Assembly (NCBI GenBank): GCA_029262715.1
Contig: JAJCYX010000303.1
Span: 1-5,516 of the forward strand
Direction of reading: 5' to 3'
DNA: 5,516 nt
Source of the DNA: Chloroflexota bacterium
GTDB taxonomy: Bacteria; Chloroflexota; Dehalococcoidia; Lucifugimonadales; Lucifugimonadaceae
Part shown: piece by piece, positions 1 through 5,017 of the stretch
Position numbering within the stretch: the first letter of the stretch is position 1
How the letters are laid out: every line of letters begins with the position of its first letter
Position numbers and translations under genes: made by a program
Notes under the pieces: generated by a model
The model's database searches: none
The model's input: the letters and a program-made list of their open reading frames with translations, nothing else
What the model was told of the DNA's origin: nothing

Positions 1-68
1 CATATTGGTTTTGCTCTAACTGGTTTGGCTGGGATGTGGCCGCATTCGGCGAGTTCGCGAACCGGTGA
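1..68 (+). CDS. Possible C-terminal end of an upstream gene (partial)
   Basis: The third reading frame is open from the left edge to a TGA at 66-68. It encodes about 21 residues rich in aromatic amino acids and ending FGEFANR. The codons end mostly in G or C, as in the genes further right, which is why I prefer this frame. The first frame is also open, to a TAG at 112-114, but gives a Ser/Gly/Cys-rich peptide that looks less like protein. No family can be recognised from so short a tail. It may be the end of the preceding gene or simply noncoding. Confidence 0.25.
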   Translation, partial: YWFCSNWFGWDVAAFGEFANR

Positions 69-152
69 ATCGACTGTGAGTTGCGGAGGCCGGTCAAGTT
101 CGTGCGGAGTTTAGCACCGGGCGGGTCGTTGCCAGAGCGGGACAGATCGGGC

Positions 153-182
153 CCCGTCGGATCAGGAATACCTCGTGACGGG
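153..182 (+). terminator. Stem-loop in the leader upstream of the first lipoprotein gene
   Basis: CCCGTC at 153-158 pairs with GACGGG at 177-182. Inside the 18-base loop, AGG (164-166) can pair with CCT (171-173). No run of T follows, so this is not a classical intrinsic terminator. It could end an upstream transcript or be a structure in the 5' untranslated region of the gene starting at 246. A weak promoter-like pair (TTGCCG at 189-194, TGTATC at 213-218, 18-bp spacer) lies just after it. The rest of 69-245 shows nothing else I can support. Confidence 0.25.
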
Positions 183-235
183 AACTAATTGCCGTATGGT
201 GACGTTTAATCCTGTATCTGCACCTTCTTGTTTGT

Positions 236-242
236 GGAGGGG
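236..242 (+). promoter_or_regulatory. Ribosome binding site deciding the start at 246
   Basis: GGAGGGG at 236-242 lies a few bases before the ATG at 246. The frame is also open upstream to a TTG at 228, but that codon would place this Shine-Dalgarno sequence inside the gene. The ATG also gives a compact lipoprotein signal peptide. Confidence 0.75.
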
Positions 243-245
243 GAC

Positions 246-1478
246 ATGGTTAAGTCAGCGGTACTCGGCGTGCTTCTCGCACTCCTGGTGGCCTGTGGGT
301 CCGAGATTACACTCGACGAAACCGACCCAGGCGGCGGTGCATCTGCCGCGCAGCCAACGTCGTCTCTGGGCGACTCAACAGGTACACCGGGCTCGCTCTT
401 CACCCCATCTCCGACTTCGACAACTTCACCGGGTCATCAATCGCTTGCGCCGTGCCCGATACCTGAGATCGAACTACTGCCAACAGACGATTTCTTAGAG
501 GATGTAACGGGGTGGCCGGAATCGTCCTATTCGATTGTCGACCCGCATGGAACGACTCCGTGGGGCCCCGATGAAGTGCTGCCGGGAGTACTGCCATTCC
601 CGGCTTTTCAGCTTTCTGGCGGACTGAGGCTACCGACTGATGTTACGGACGACGGCCCGGTGACCATTGGTATTGCGGCGCACAACGGTTATCAGCGCCG
701 AATTGCGTTCGGACTCAGCCGTGATCCGGGATATGACTTCGCAATCTATGACTCGTCAGGACAAGAGGTCTGGCGCTATTCCGAACAAGTTGAGTTCACC
801 GAGCGCAAATCGGAACTGGATCTGGCCCCGCAGGAGGAGCGACTGCTGGAGGCCAAGTGGGACCTGACCGGCAAGGATGAGGAACGAGTGAGGGATGGAA
901 CCTACTGGGTTCACGCCATCGTGTTCAGAGAGGAGCCATACCGGTGGCATGTGGCTGCCAAGCAGATGTACATCGGTGAGCGACCTTCTCTCAATGACGC
1001 GCTTGAACTGAAGCTGATAACTCCTGAAACGGTGTTGTGCGGAGATCGCGTACCGATGACGCTGACGATTACGAATATTTCTGACAGCCCTGTGAACATC
1101 TTCACAGGGGTCGATTTCGACAACTACCACGCCTCGCCAGCCGGTGGTGAGGAGTTCTGGAACTGGTGGAAGGGGAAAACGAGGATTTTGCCGCTGTTCG
1201 TCAGATTCATTGCACCGGGAGAGACGGTGTTGTTCAGGCGTTCATGGCAATTGGAGAACGGTGAAGGTGGAAGAGTTGTACCCGGCAAGTACGAGTTACG
1301 AGCCAGCATTAAGGCGGCGCAGGTCGACGATCTTGTCAACAGAACCGAGATCGCGTGGTCTAATATCGCGGAGATCACCGTAAAACCATGCGAATGGTGC
1401 GATAGACGCATCGAGGCGATACTTTCAAATGCCGAATCCGACCCAAAATTCGACCGTAACGACGACACGATTCCCTGA
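246..1478 (+). CDS. Secreted lipoprotein with BsuPI-like (intracellular proteinase inhibitor) domain
   Basis: This gene encodes a 410-residue lipoprotein. The N-terminus is a type II signal peptide: K3, a hydrophobic run, then the lipobox LVAC with the lipidated cysteine at 17. A Ser/Thr/Pro/Gly-rich linker follows, roughly residues 25-68. Residues about 130-243 read like a BsuPI beta-sandwich: an aromatic/Asp strand (YDFAIYDSSG, 163-172), EVWRYSE (174-180), KWDLTG (204-209) and DGTYWVHA (217-224). A second, similar module covers about 253-380, with MTLTITNISDSPVNI, IAPGETV and VVPGKYELRA. Near the end is a CEWC pair (382-385). BsuPI of Bacillus inhibits serine proteinases, but most proteins with this fold have no tested function, so inhibition here is only a possibility. 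The 3' end overlaps the next gene by 50 bp in another frame, which suggests translational coupling. It would sit on the outer face of the cytoplasmic membrane. Confidence 0.8.
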   Translation: MVKSAVLGVLLALLVACGSEITLDETDPGGGASAAQPTSSLGDSTGTPGSLFTPSPTSTTSPGHQSLAPCPIPEIELLPTDDFLEDVTGWPESSYSIVDPHGTTPWGPDEVLPGVLPFPAFQLSGGLRLPTDVTDDGPVTIGIAAHNGYQRRIAFGLSRDPGYDFAIYDSSGQEVWRYSEQVEFTERKSELDLAPQEERLLEAKWDLTGKDEERVRDGTYWVHAIVFREEPYRWHVAAKQMYIGERPSLNDALELKLITPETVLCGDRVPMTLTITNISDSPVNIFTGVDFDNYHASPAGGEEFWNWWKGKTRILPLFVRFIAPGETVLFRRSWQLENGEGGRVVPGKYELRASIKAAQVDDLVNRTEIAWSNIAEITVKPCEWCDRRIEAILSNAESDPKFDRNDDTIP

Positions 1479-2538
1479 ATTCACAGCGTCTGGTAGTCCG
1501 CAAGAGATCGGTCACGCTATCGGCGAGCAGTTCCGTGACACGATCACCGAGATGAGCGATGTGCTGCTCGAACGCTTTAACCGGAGCGCAGCAAATCCAA
1601 TCTCGGCTCAAGAAGCAGAGTCGGTTGCGACGGCCGCGGTCCCGTATGCGGAACAGTATCTACCGGACGCGGTAGAAGAACTACGTGCCACGGCTCAGGC
1701 CGCTCGAGTCCCGTTTGAGCGGATCATGCTCATTAATGCGCGCAGCATGCTGTCTGCACCCGAAGGCTGCACATCAGTCATGGTAGGCGCGAGCGCATCA
1801 GAAACCAAAACTGGTTTCGCGGGGCAGAACTGGGACAACGACCCTGCGATGGACCCCTTCTCAGCAGTCATCACCCGCCGCACAACTGGCAAGCCAGCGT
1901 TCATGAACTGGTGCCAGGCAGGCGTCATCGCATACATGGGCTTCTCAGATGCAGGTTTCGGTGTATGCATGAACGCCCTGAACGGCCCGTCACGCCGCAG
2001 CGGAGTTGGCTGGTACTTCCTTGTGCGTTCGATATACGAGGCGCGATCGCTCGACGAGATCGTGGATAGGATTGGACCTGCCCGCCGTGCCATGACAGCG
2101 AACGCTGCGATGATCACTCCCGATGGTCCCGCCGACCTCGAGATCACGCTCGATTCTGTGAAGGTATTGCGTGCCGGTGAGGGCGAATCTCTCGTACATA
2201 CCAACCACTGTGTTCACCAGAGCCTCTCCTCGTACAACGAAGAGCACGCAGATGCGATCTACGGACAGTCGTTTGAGCGGAAATCAAGGGCAGAAGAGCT
2301 TCTAACCCAGATAACGGGCTCCGCAAATAACAGCAAGGTGTCGGTCGATGATGTGAAGTCGATTCTCTCCGATCGACAGGGTTACCCGACCTCAATCAAC
2401 CGATATCCTAATGACGACCCCGCGACTGGCTGGCAGCGGTCCGTGGTGTCGCTGGTTGTCGAGCCGGATGCCGGGCGCATGCATGTCTCCAGGGGAAACC
2501 CGGGCGACAATCCGTATGAGCAGTATGACCTCAACTAA
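1429..2538 (+). CDS. Peptidase C45 family Ntn hydrolase / acyl-CoA:6-APA acyltransferase-like protein
   Basis: This gene encodes 369 residues, a usual length for family C45, whose known members include penicillin acyltransferase. These proteins are made as precursors that cut themselves before a cysteine, which becomes the N-terminal nucleophile for amide hydrolysis or acyl transfer. The expected site is visible as PEGCTS, with C114 (codon 1768-1770) following G113. Other family marks are GQNWD (132-136), GFGVCMNAL (176-184) and HTNHC (257-261). The N-terminus FPEFTASGSPQEIGHAIGEQ is the typical opening of the alpha chain. No signal peptide or membrane segment is seen, so it is probably cytoplasmic. 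ATG 1429 is the only reasonable start before that opening. A weak GAGG lies at 1413-1416, so translation may depend on coupling to the overlapping lipoprotein gene. The substrate cannot be told from the sequence; members act on varied acyl amides and peptides. Confidence 0.88.
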   Translation: MPNPTQNSTVTTTRFPEFTASGSPQEIGHAIGEQFRDTITEMSDVLLERFNRSAANPISAQEAESVATAAVPYAEQYLPDAVEELRATAQAARVPFERIMLINARSMLSAPEGCTSVMVGASASETKTGFAGQNWDNDPAMDPFSAVITRRTTGKPAFMNWCQAGVIAYMGFSDAGFGVCMNALNGPSRRSGVGWYFLVRSIYEARSLDEIVDRIGPARRAMTANAAMITPDGPADLEITLDSVKVLRAGEGESLVHTNHCVHQSLSSYNEEHADAIYGQSFERKSRAEELLTQITGSANNSKVSVDDVKSILSDRQGYPTSINRYPNDDPATGWQRSVVSLVVEPDAGRMHVSRGNPGDNPYEQYDLN

Positions 2539-2542
2539 AACC

Positions 2543-2564
2543 GCCCACCTATCATCTGGTGGGC
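2543..2564. terminator. GC-rich hairpin after the C45 gene
   Basis: GCCCACC (2543-2549) and GGTGGGC (2558-2564) form a perfect 7-bp stem with an 8-base loop, beginning 4 bp after the stop codon. There is no T tract on the plus strand. On the minus strand the hairpin is followed by TTTT. It may weaken read-through or protect the mRNA end rather than terminate fully. A smaller inverted repeat, ACAGG/CCTGT (2569-2580), contains the likely ribosome binding site of the next gene. Confidence 0.35.
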
Positions 2565-2585
2565 CAGAACAGGAACCTGTAACCC

Positions 2586-2807
2586 GTGCGACTTAGCCGA
2601 AGCATGTCGATTGGCGCAGGACTGGGGTTCATATTCAGCTTCATATTCACGATACTTGCGGCAATCCAGTTTGATCAGGAAAGCAATCCTGAGACGAGTG
2701 CTGGAGAAGTTGTCGCCATCAGCCTGTTAGTTGGCATGCCGGTACTGGTAGTAATGGGAACATTCGCCGGCTGGCTCTGGGATATTTTCATCAAGGAGAA
2801 GAAGTAG
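2586..2807 (+). CDS. Small two-helix membrane protein of unknown function
   Basis: This gene encodes 73 residues with two hydrophobic segments, about 9-29 (IGAGLGFIFSFIFTILAAIQ) and about 43-68 (rich in V, L, G and W). A short polar loop containing DQESNPETSAGE joins them, and the protein ends in a basic KEKK tail. With Arg residues before helix 1 and Lys after helix 2, both termini are predicted to be cytoplasmic. The GTG start is preceded by AGGAA (2571-2575, 10-base spacing). ATG 2604 is an alternative but has no visible ribosome binding site. I do not recognise the family. The stop codon abuts the next gene's start, so the two are almost certainly co-translated and may work at the same membrane. 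Confidence 0.6.
   Translation: MRLSRSMSIGAGLGFIFSFIFTILAAIQFDQESNPETSAGEVVAISLLVGMPVLVVMGTFAGWLWDIFIKEKK
2793..2798 (+). promoter_or_regulatory. Ribosome binding site supporting a TTG start at 2808
   Basis: AAGGAG at 2793-2798, inside the end of the small membrane protein gene, is 9 bases from TTG 2808. It is 21 bases from the later in-frame ATG at 2820, which is too far. This favours TTG as the true start of the next lipoprotein, although GGAAG at 2814-2818 sits immediately before the ATG. Confidence 0.5.
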
Positions 2808-3233
2808 TTGGTTGGAAGAATGAAGCGACAGAACATTTCGTTTTTCGCCATGATGACGATCTTTACCGTTTTGCTAATCGCAGCAACCGCGTGCGGCTCA
2901 AGCGAACCAACGCCGACGCCAATAATAGAAGGAACCCTCTCCGGAACGGTGACGATCGGCCCGCTCTGTCCGGTTGAACCTTGTAATAGCACTACGAACC
3001 CGTTTGAAGGTCTCGAAATGGTACTCGCTGATCCAAATGACCTGCGGGTATTAGCAACAGCTCAGCTCAGAGAAGACGGTACATTTGTCGGGACTGTTCC
3101 TGTTGGAGAATATCTACTAAATATTGAACCTTGCGAATTCCTCGGTTGTGCCAGCGAAGTGCCGTTGCGGATCCGCGTTTTACCCGGATCACCAACAGTG
3201 ATCCTTATCGACATCGACACTGGAATCCGTTGA
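2808..3233 (+). CDS. Small lipoprotein with a carboxypeptidase-regulatory-like beta-sandwich and two CX4C pairs
   Basis: This gene encodes 141 residues from TTG 2808, or 137 from ATG 2820. KRQ is followed by a hydrophobic stretch ending AATAC, with the lipobox cysteine at 29 (numbering from TTG). A short PTPTP linker leads into a domain at about 43-140 that begins GTLSGTVTIGPLCPVEPC and later has LREDGTFVGTVPVGEYLL. This DG-F...VP.GEY pattern is typical of carboxypeptidase-regulatory or prealbumin-like folds, which serve as surface beta-sandwich modules. The four cysteines outside the signal form two CX4C pairs, C54/C59 and C109/C114, each containing an 'EPC' and likely to form disulfides outside the cell. 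The gene follows the small membrane protein gene with no gap. The ligand or partner is unknown. Confidence 0.7.
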   Translation: MVGRMKRQNISFFAMMTIFTVLLIAATACGSSEPTPTPIIEGTLSGTVTIGPLCPVEPCNSTTNPFEGLEMVLADPNDLRVLATAQLREDGTFVGTVPVGEYLLNIEPCEFLGCASEVPLRIRVLPGSPTVILIDIDTGIR

Positions 3234-3246
3234 TCGGAACTAGCGG

Positions 3247-3279
3247 CGTAGTCTCAGTAGTCTGAGAAGCTTGTCTACG
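3247..3279 (+). terminator. Two-part hairpin 13 bp after the small lipoprotein gene
   Basis: The outer stem is CGTAG (3247-3251) with CTACG (3275-3279). The inner stem is TCTCAG (3252-3257) with CTGAGA (3262-3267), closed by a TAGT loop. A 7-base bulge (3268-3274) lies on the 3' side. No T tract follows. Its place just after the stop codon suggests a transcript-end structure. Its layout matches the hairpin at 3538-3577. Confidence 0.4.
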
Positions 3280-3537
3280 ATTCCCTGTGCACCACCGGGA
3301 CGAATGTTGTTCCTGGCGCGATCAGTCGAGCACTTGTGGCAAGTGCAGTACGGCGGGTGATTACCGCCTCTGTAAGCCTTCTCGTCCATTGATCGTTACC
3401 GCCGGGGTTCAGGGCGCAGTTCGCGCGAGTTGCGAAACGCCTGAATACATCATCTCACAGGTAACGAGGCGAGATATCAAGAAAATCTTGGGAAGTGCCA
3501 GTTCGCACAGTTCATGTTGAACACGCGAGATAACTGC

Positions 3538-3577
3538 GGTTCGTAGGAGTCTGGGCGAGATTCGAGGCGCTACGACC
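3538..3577. terminator. Two-part hairpin just past the receiver gene's 3' end
   Basis: TCGTAG (3541-3546) pairs with CTACGA (3570-3575), extended by GG/CC around a bulged T at 3540. Inside, GAGTCT (3547-3552) pairs with AGATTC (3558-3563) around a GGGCG loop, and a 6-base bulge (3564-3569) lies on the 3' side. In plus-strand RNA the one imperfect inner pair is an acceptable G-U; in minus-strand RNA it becomes A-C. The structure therefore fits a plus-strand transcript slightly better. It could still end the minus-strand receiver transcript, whose stop codon is at 3581-3583. Confidence 0.4.
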
Positions 3578-3580
3578 GGA

Positions 3581-3994
3581 TTAGGCGCTCTTTTGCGCGT
3601 TGAGACCGTGTGCTGTGTCTGCGCGTGCCTTTGCCTTCAGCGCCCAGTTCACGCACATCTCAACTTCGCCGGTTTCCCAGGGCTTCGTGATGTAGTCACG
3701 GGTGCCAAGCTGGACCGCTCTAACCATAGCGTGACGATCACCCTGAGCAGTCACCATGATGACGGCGACATTCTCGGTTTCGACGTTTGACTTCAGCTTC
3801 TGGAGGACCTCAAGTCCGTCCATCTGCGGCATCGCAATGTCAAGGAGGATCACATCAGGGGAGTCTTGAACTGCACGCTCAAGCCCTCGAACGCCGTTTT
3901 CGGCGTGAATAACGTCGTGCCCCTCTTCTTCGAGGAGGGCAGCGAGCGCATCCCGTATCTCTTCGTGGTCATCAACAACCAGTATTTTCGACAT
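3581..3994 (-). CDS. Stand-alone response regulator receiver protein (CheY-like)
   Basis: This gene encodes 137 residues and consists almost entirely of one receiver domain. The phosphorylation site is D52 (ILLDIAMPQMDG), with the acidic pair D8/D9 (ILVVDD) for Mg2+. The switch residues are T82 (VTA) and Y101, and the conserved K104 is in KPW. A short Lys/Ala-rich tail follows from about residue 115, with no DNA-binding or enzymatic output domain. It should therefore take phosphate from a histidine kinase and signal through protein contacts. No kinase is encoded in the window. The start is ATG at 3994-3992, because AAGGGA (plus-strand 4004-4009) lies 9 bases before it. A longer frame to 4027 would put that site inside the gene and add residues not typical of the family. 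It is transcribed divergently from the yifB-like gene. Confidence 0.9.
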   Translation of the reverse strand: MSKILVVDDHEEIRDALAALLEEEGHDVIHAENGVRGLERAVQDSPDVILLDIAMPQMDGLEVLQKLKSNVETENVAVIMVTAQGDRHAMVRAVQLGTRDYITKPWETGEVEMCVNWALKAKARADTAHGLNAQKSA

Positions 3995-4031
3995 CGAGTA
4001 AAGTCCCTTGCTTCTCGGTCCGAACAAGCGA

Positions 4032-4037
4032 TTTATA
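4032..4037 (-). promoter_or_regulatory. Possible -10 element of the receiver gene
   Basis: Read on the minus strand this is TATAAA, 38 bases before the ATG at 3994. The matching -35 region, about 17 bases further upstream, reads CTGTGA, only a poor match to TTGACA. The palindrome at 4058-4071 overlaps or abuts that region, which would suit a regulated promoter. Confidence 0.3.
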
Positions 4038-4071
4038 TCGGCCGATTGCCCGAATCACAGTATCGATACTG
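4037..4071. promoter_or_regulatory. Pair of perfect palindromes in the divergent promoter region (candidate operators)
   Basis: ATCGGCCGAT (4037-4046) and CAGTATCGATACTG (4058-4071) are perfect 10-bp and 14-bp palindromes. Their centres are 23 bp apart, about two helical turns. They lie between the divergent receiver and yifB-like genes, over the likely receiver promoter. Their sequences differ, so they need not bind the same protein. A dimeric regulator binding the 14-bp site is the simplest reading. GTACGTAC at 4132-4139 is a further 8-bp palindrome nearer the yifB-like gene. I see nothing else definite in 3995-4188. Confidence 0.4.
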
Positions 4072-4188
4072 CACGACCCTTTGGAGTGGGAGTTGGCAAC
4101 AAGGTGTTATCTGCGTGTGCATCAATATTCGGTACGTACTGTGACACACGATTTCCAGATCAGAGTATGCCGTGGCTAGCATGCAGCA

Positions 4189-4863
4189 ATGCTCGCTAAA
4201 ACAGTCACTTCCGCAATAGTTGGGCTTGAAGGCACACTGGTGGATGTCGAGGCGGATATCTCGCCCGGCCTGCCGGCATTTCACGTTGTCGGACTGCCAG
4301 ATACGGCGGTCCAGGAATCGAGAGAGCGCGTGCGTTCTGCGATTCGTAATTCAGGCGCTGAATTTCCGATGCGACGGATCACCGTGAGCCTCGCTCCTTC
4401 AGACCTGCCAAAAACCGGCCCCGCATACGATCTGCCGATTGCGATGGGCCTGCTGATGAGTTCAGGGCAGGTGCCGGACACGCTGGCTGGATCGCTGTTG
4501 CTTGGCGAACTTGCGCTGGACGGAAAGTTGCGGCCCACACAGGGAATGCTGCCGATGGTCGCAGTTGGGAAGTCGGCGGGCGTGAAGACCGTTTACGTTC
4601 CTGCGGCCAACGCTCGTGAGGCGGCTCTTGTTCACGGGATGGAGGTGATACCGGTTGAATCTCTGGCCCAGTTGGTATCTCACGCAAGGGGAACTACGGC
4701 TATCAAACCGTGGGATGGCAAGGCGGCTCCTGCTGGCGGTGCCGAGGGAGCGGTGAAGGACGCCGGACGGTGGCCTGACCTTGCAGATGTGCGAGGACAG
4801 GAACATGCGAAGAGGGCAATGGAGGTTGCAGCCGCCGGTGGGCACAACCTGCTCATATTGTGA
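4189..4863 (+). pseudogene. Truncated YifB/ComM family Mg-chelatase-like AAA+ protein (N-terminal part only)
   Basis: The 224 residues match the front of YifB/ComM, a protein of about 500 residues. ComM is a helicase that promotes branch migration during natural transformation. Family marks are clear: DISPGLPAFHVVGLPDTAVQ (24-43), ERVRSAIRNSG (46-56), SLAPSDLPKTGPAYDLPIAM (67-86) and GELALDG (106-112), which make up the Lon-protease-like N-terminal domain. The start of the AAA+ module, DVRGQEHAKRAMEVAAAGGH (200-219), follows. The frame then ends NLLIL-stop, exactly where GPPGSGKT (Walker A) should come. No frame downstream restores Walker A, Walker B or the C-terminal domain. As it stands it cannot bind ATP, so it is a broken gene, an interrupted gene or an assembly junction. 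The start at ATG 4189 has no clear ribosome binding site. TAGCAT at 4177-4182 could be a -10 for a leaderless mRNA. Confidence 0.88.
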
Positions 4864-4900
4864 CCTGCAAACAGCCGTGCCGTTCAAGCTAGTCGCTGCG

Positions 4901-4923
4901 ATGGCACGTTGATACCCTGCCAT
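4901..4923. repeat. Inverted repeat after the yifB-like break
   Basis: ATGGCA (4901-4906) and TGCCAT (4918-4923) form a 6-bp stem with an 11-base loop. It lies in the 154-bp gap between the truncated gene and the next lipoprotein and could act as a weak transcript end. No T tract follows. Confidence 0.25.
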
Positions 4924-4931
4924 TCCTGACC

Positions 4932-4958
4932 GTTCGTGCACAAGATCGTGCACTGAAC
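4932..4958. promoter_or_regulatory. Hairpin built from two copies of TCGTGCAC upstream of the last lipoprotein gene
   Basis: The octamer TCGTGCAC occurs at 4934-4941 and 4946-4953, 12 bp apart. Because GTGCAC is itself a palindrome, the same segment folds as GTTC-GTGCAC, a 6-base loop, then GTGCAC-(T)-GAAC, giving a 10-bp stem with one bulged T. It could be a terminator without T tract, or a tandem operator for the gene that follows. Confidence 0.35.
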
Positions 4959-5017
4959 AAGCATGTGGATTTGGCGGAGTAGAGTGATTGCCATCAACCA
5001 GGGCCACGACGGTTGGT

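Larger units (their letters stand above)
3234..3580. other. Gene-free gap dense in inverted repeats; possible structured RNA
   Basis: This is the 347-bp gap between two convergent genes. I see no convincing protein gene. Inverted repeats occur at 3247-3279 (see separate entry), 3330-3346 (GCACTTG/CAAGTGC, 3-base loop), 3352-3368 (GGCGG/CCGCC), and 3408-3445. The last pairs TTCAGG-(G)-CG with CGCCTGAA and encloses TTCGC/GCGAA. Further repeats are at 3452-3475 (ATCTC/GAGAT), 3478-3490 (CAAGA/TCTTG), 3502-3529 (TTCGC/GCGAG enclosing GTTCA/TGAAC) and 3538-3577. Together they cover much of the gap. It could be a noncoding RNA, a long structured 3' untranslated region, or decayed sequence in which short stems arise by chance. 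It does not show the conserved motifs of tmRNA or RNase P RNA. Confidence 0.35.

Noticed and set aside
1..7. CATATTG at the window start also found at 4854-4860, at the yifB break
   Set aside because: A 7-bp match is expected by chance in 5.5 kb and the flanks do not extend it, so there is no support for element ends or a duplication.
3287..3520. Open frame of 77 codons from GTG, Cys- and Ser-rich, in the gap between the convergent genes
   Set aside because: No ribosome binding site, no recognisable domain, unusual composition, and it runs across several inverted repeats that make a noncoding reading more likely. It could still be a small orphan gene.
3234..3580. tRNA, tmRNA, RNase P RNA or CRISPR array in the gap
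   Set aside because: No tRNA T-loop or CCA-type acceptor pattern, no tmRNA or RNase P consensus segments, and no regularly spaced direct repeats.
4861..4920. Decayed remnant of the yifB Walker A region (P, S and R at matching places after the stop codon)
   Set aside because: Only a few scattered residues match, GKT is missing in all frames, and no later YifB motif follows, so the resemblance is no better than chance.
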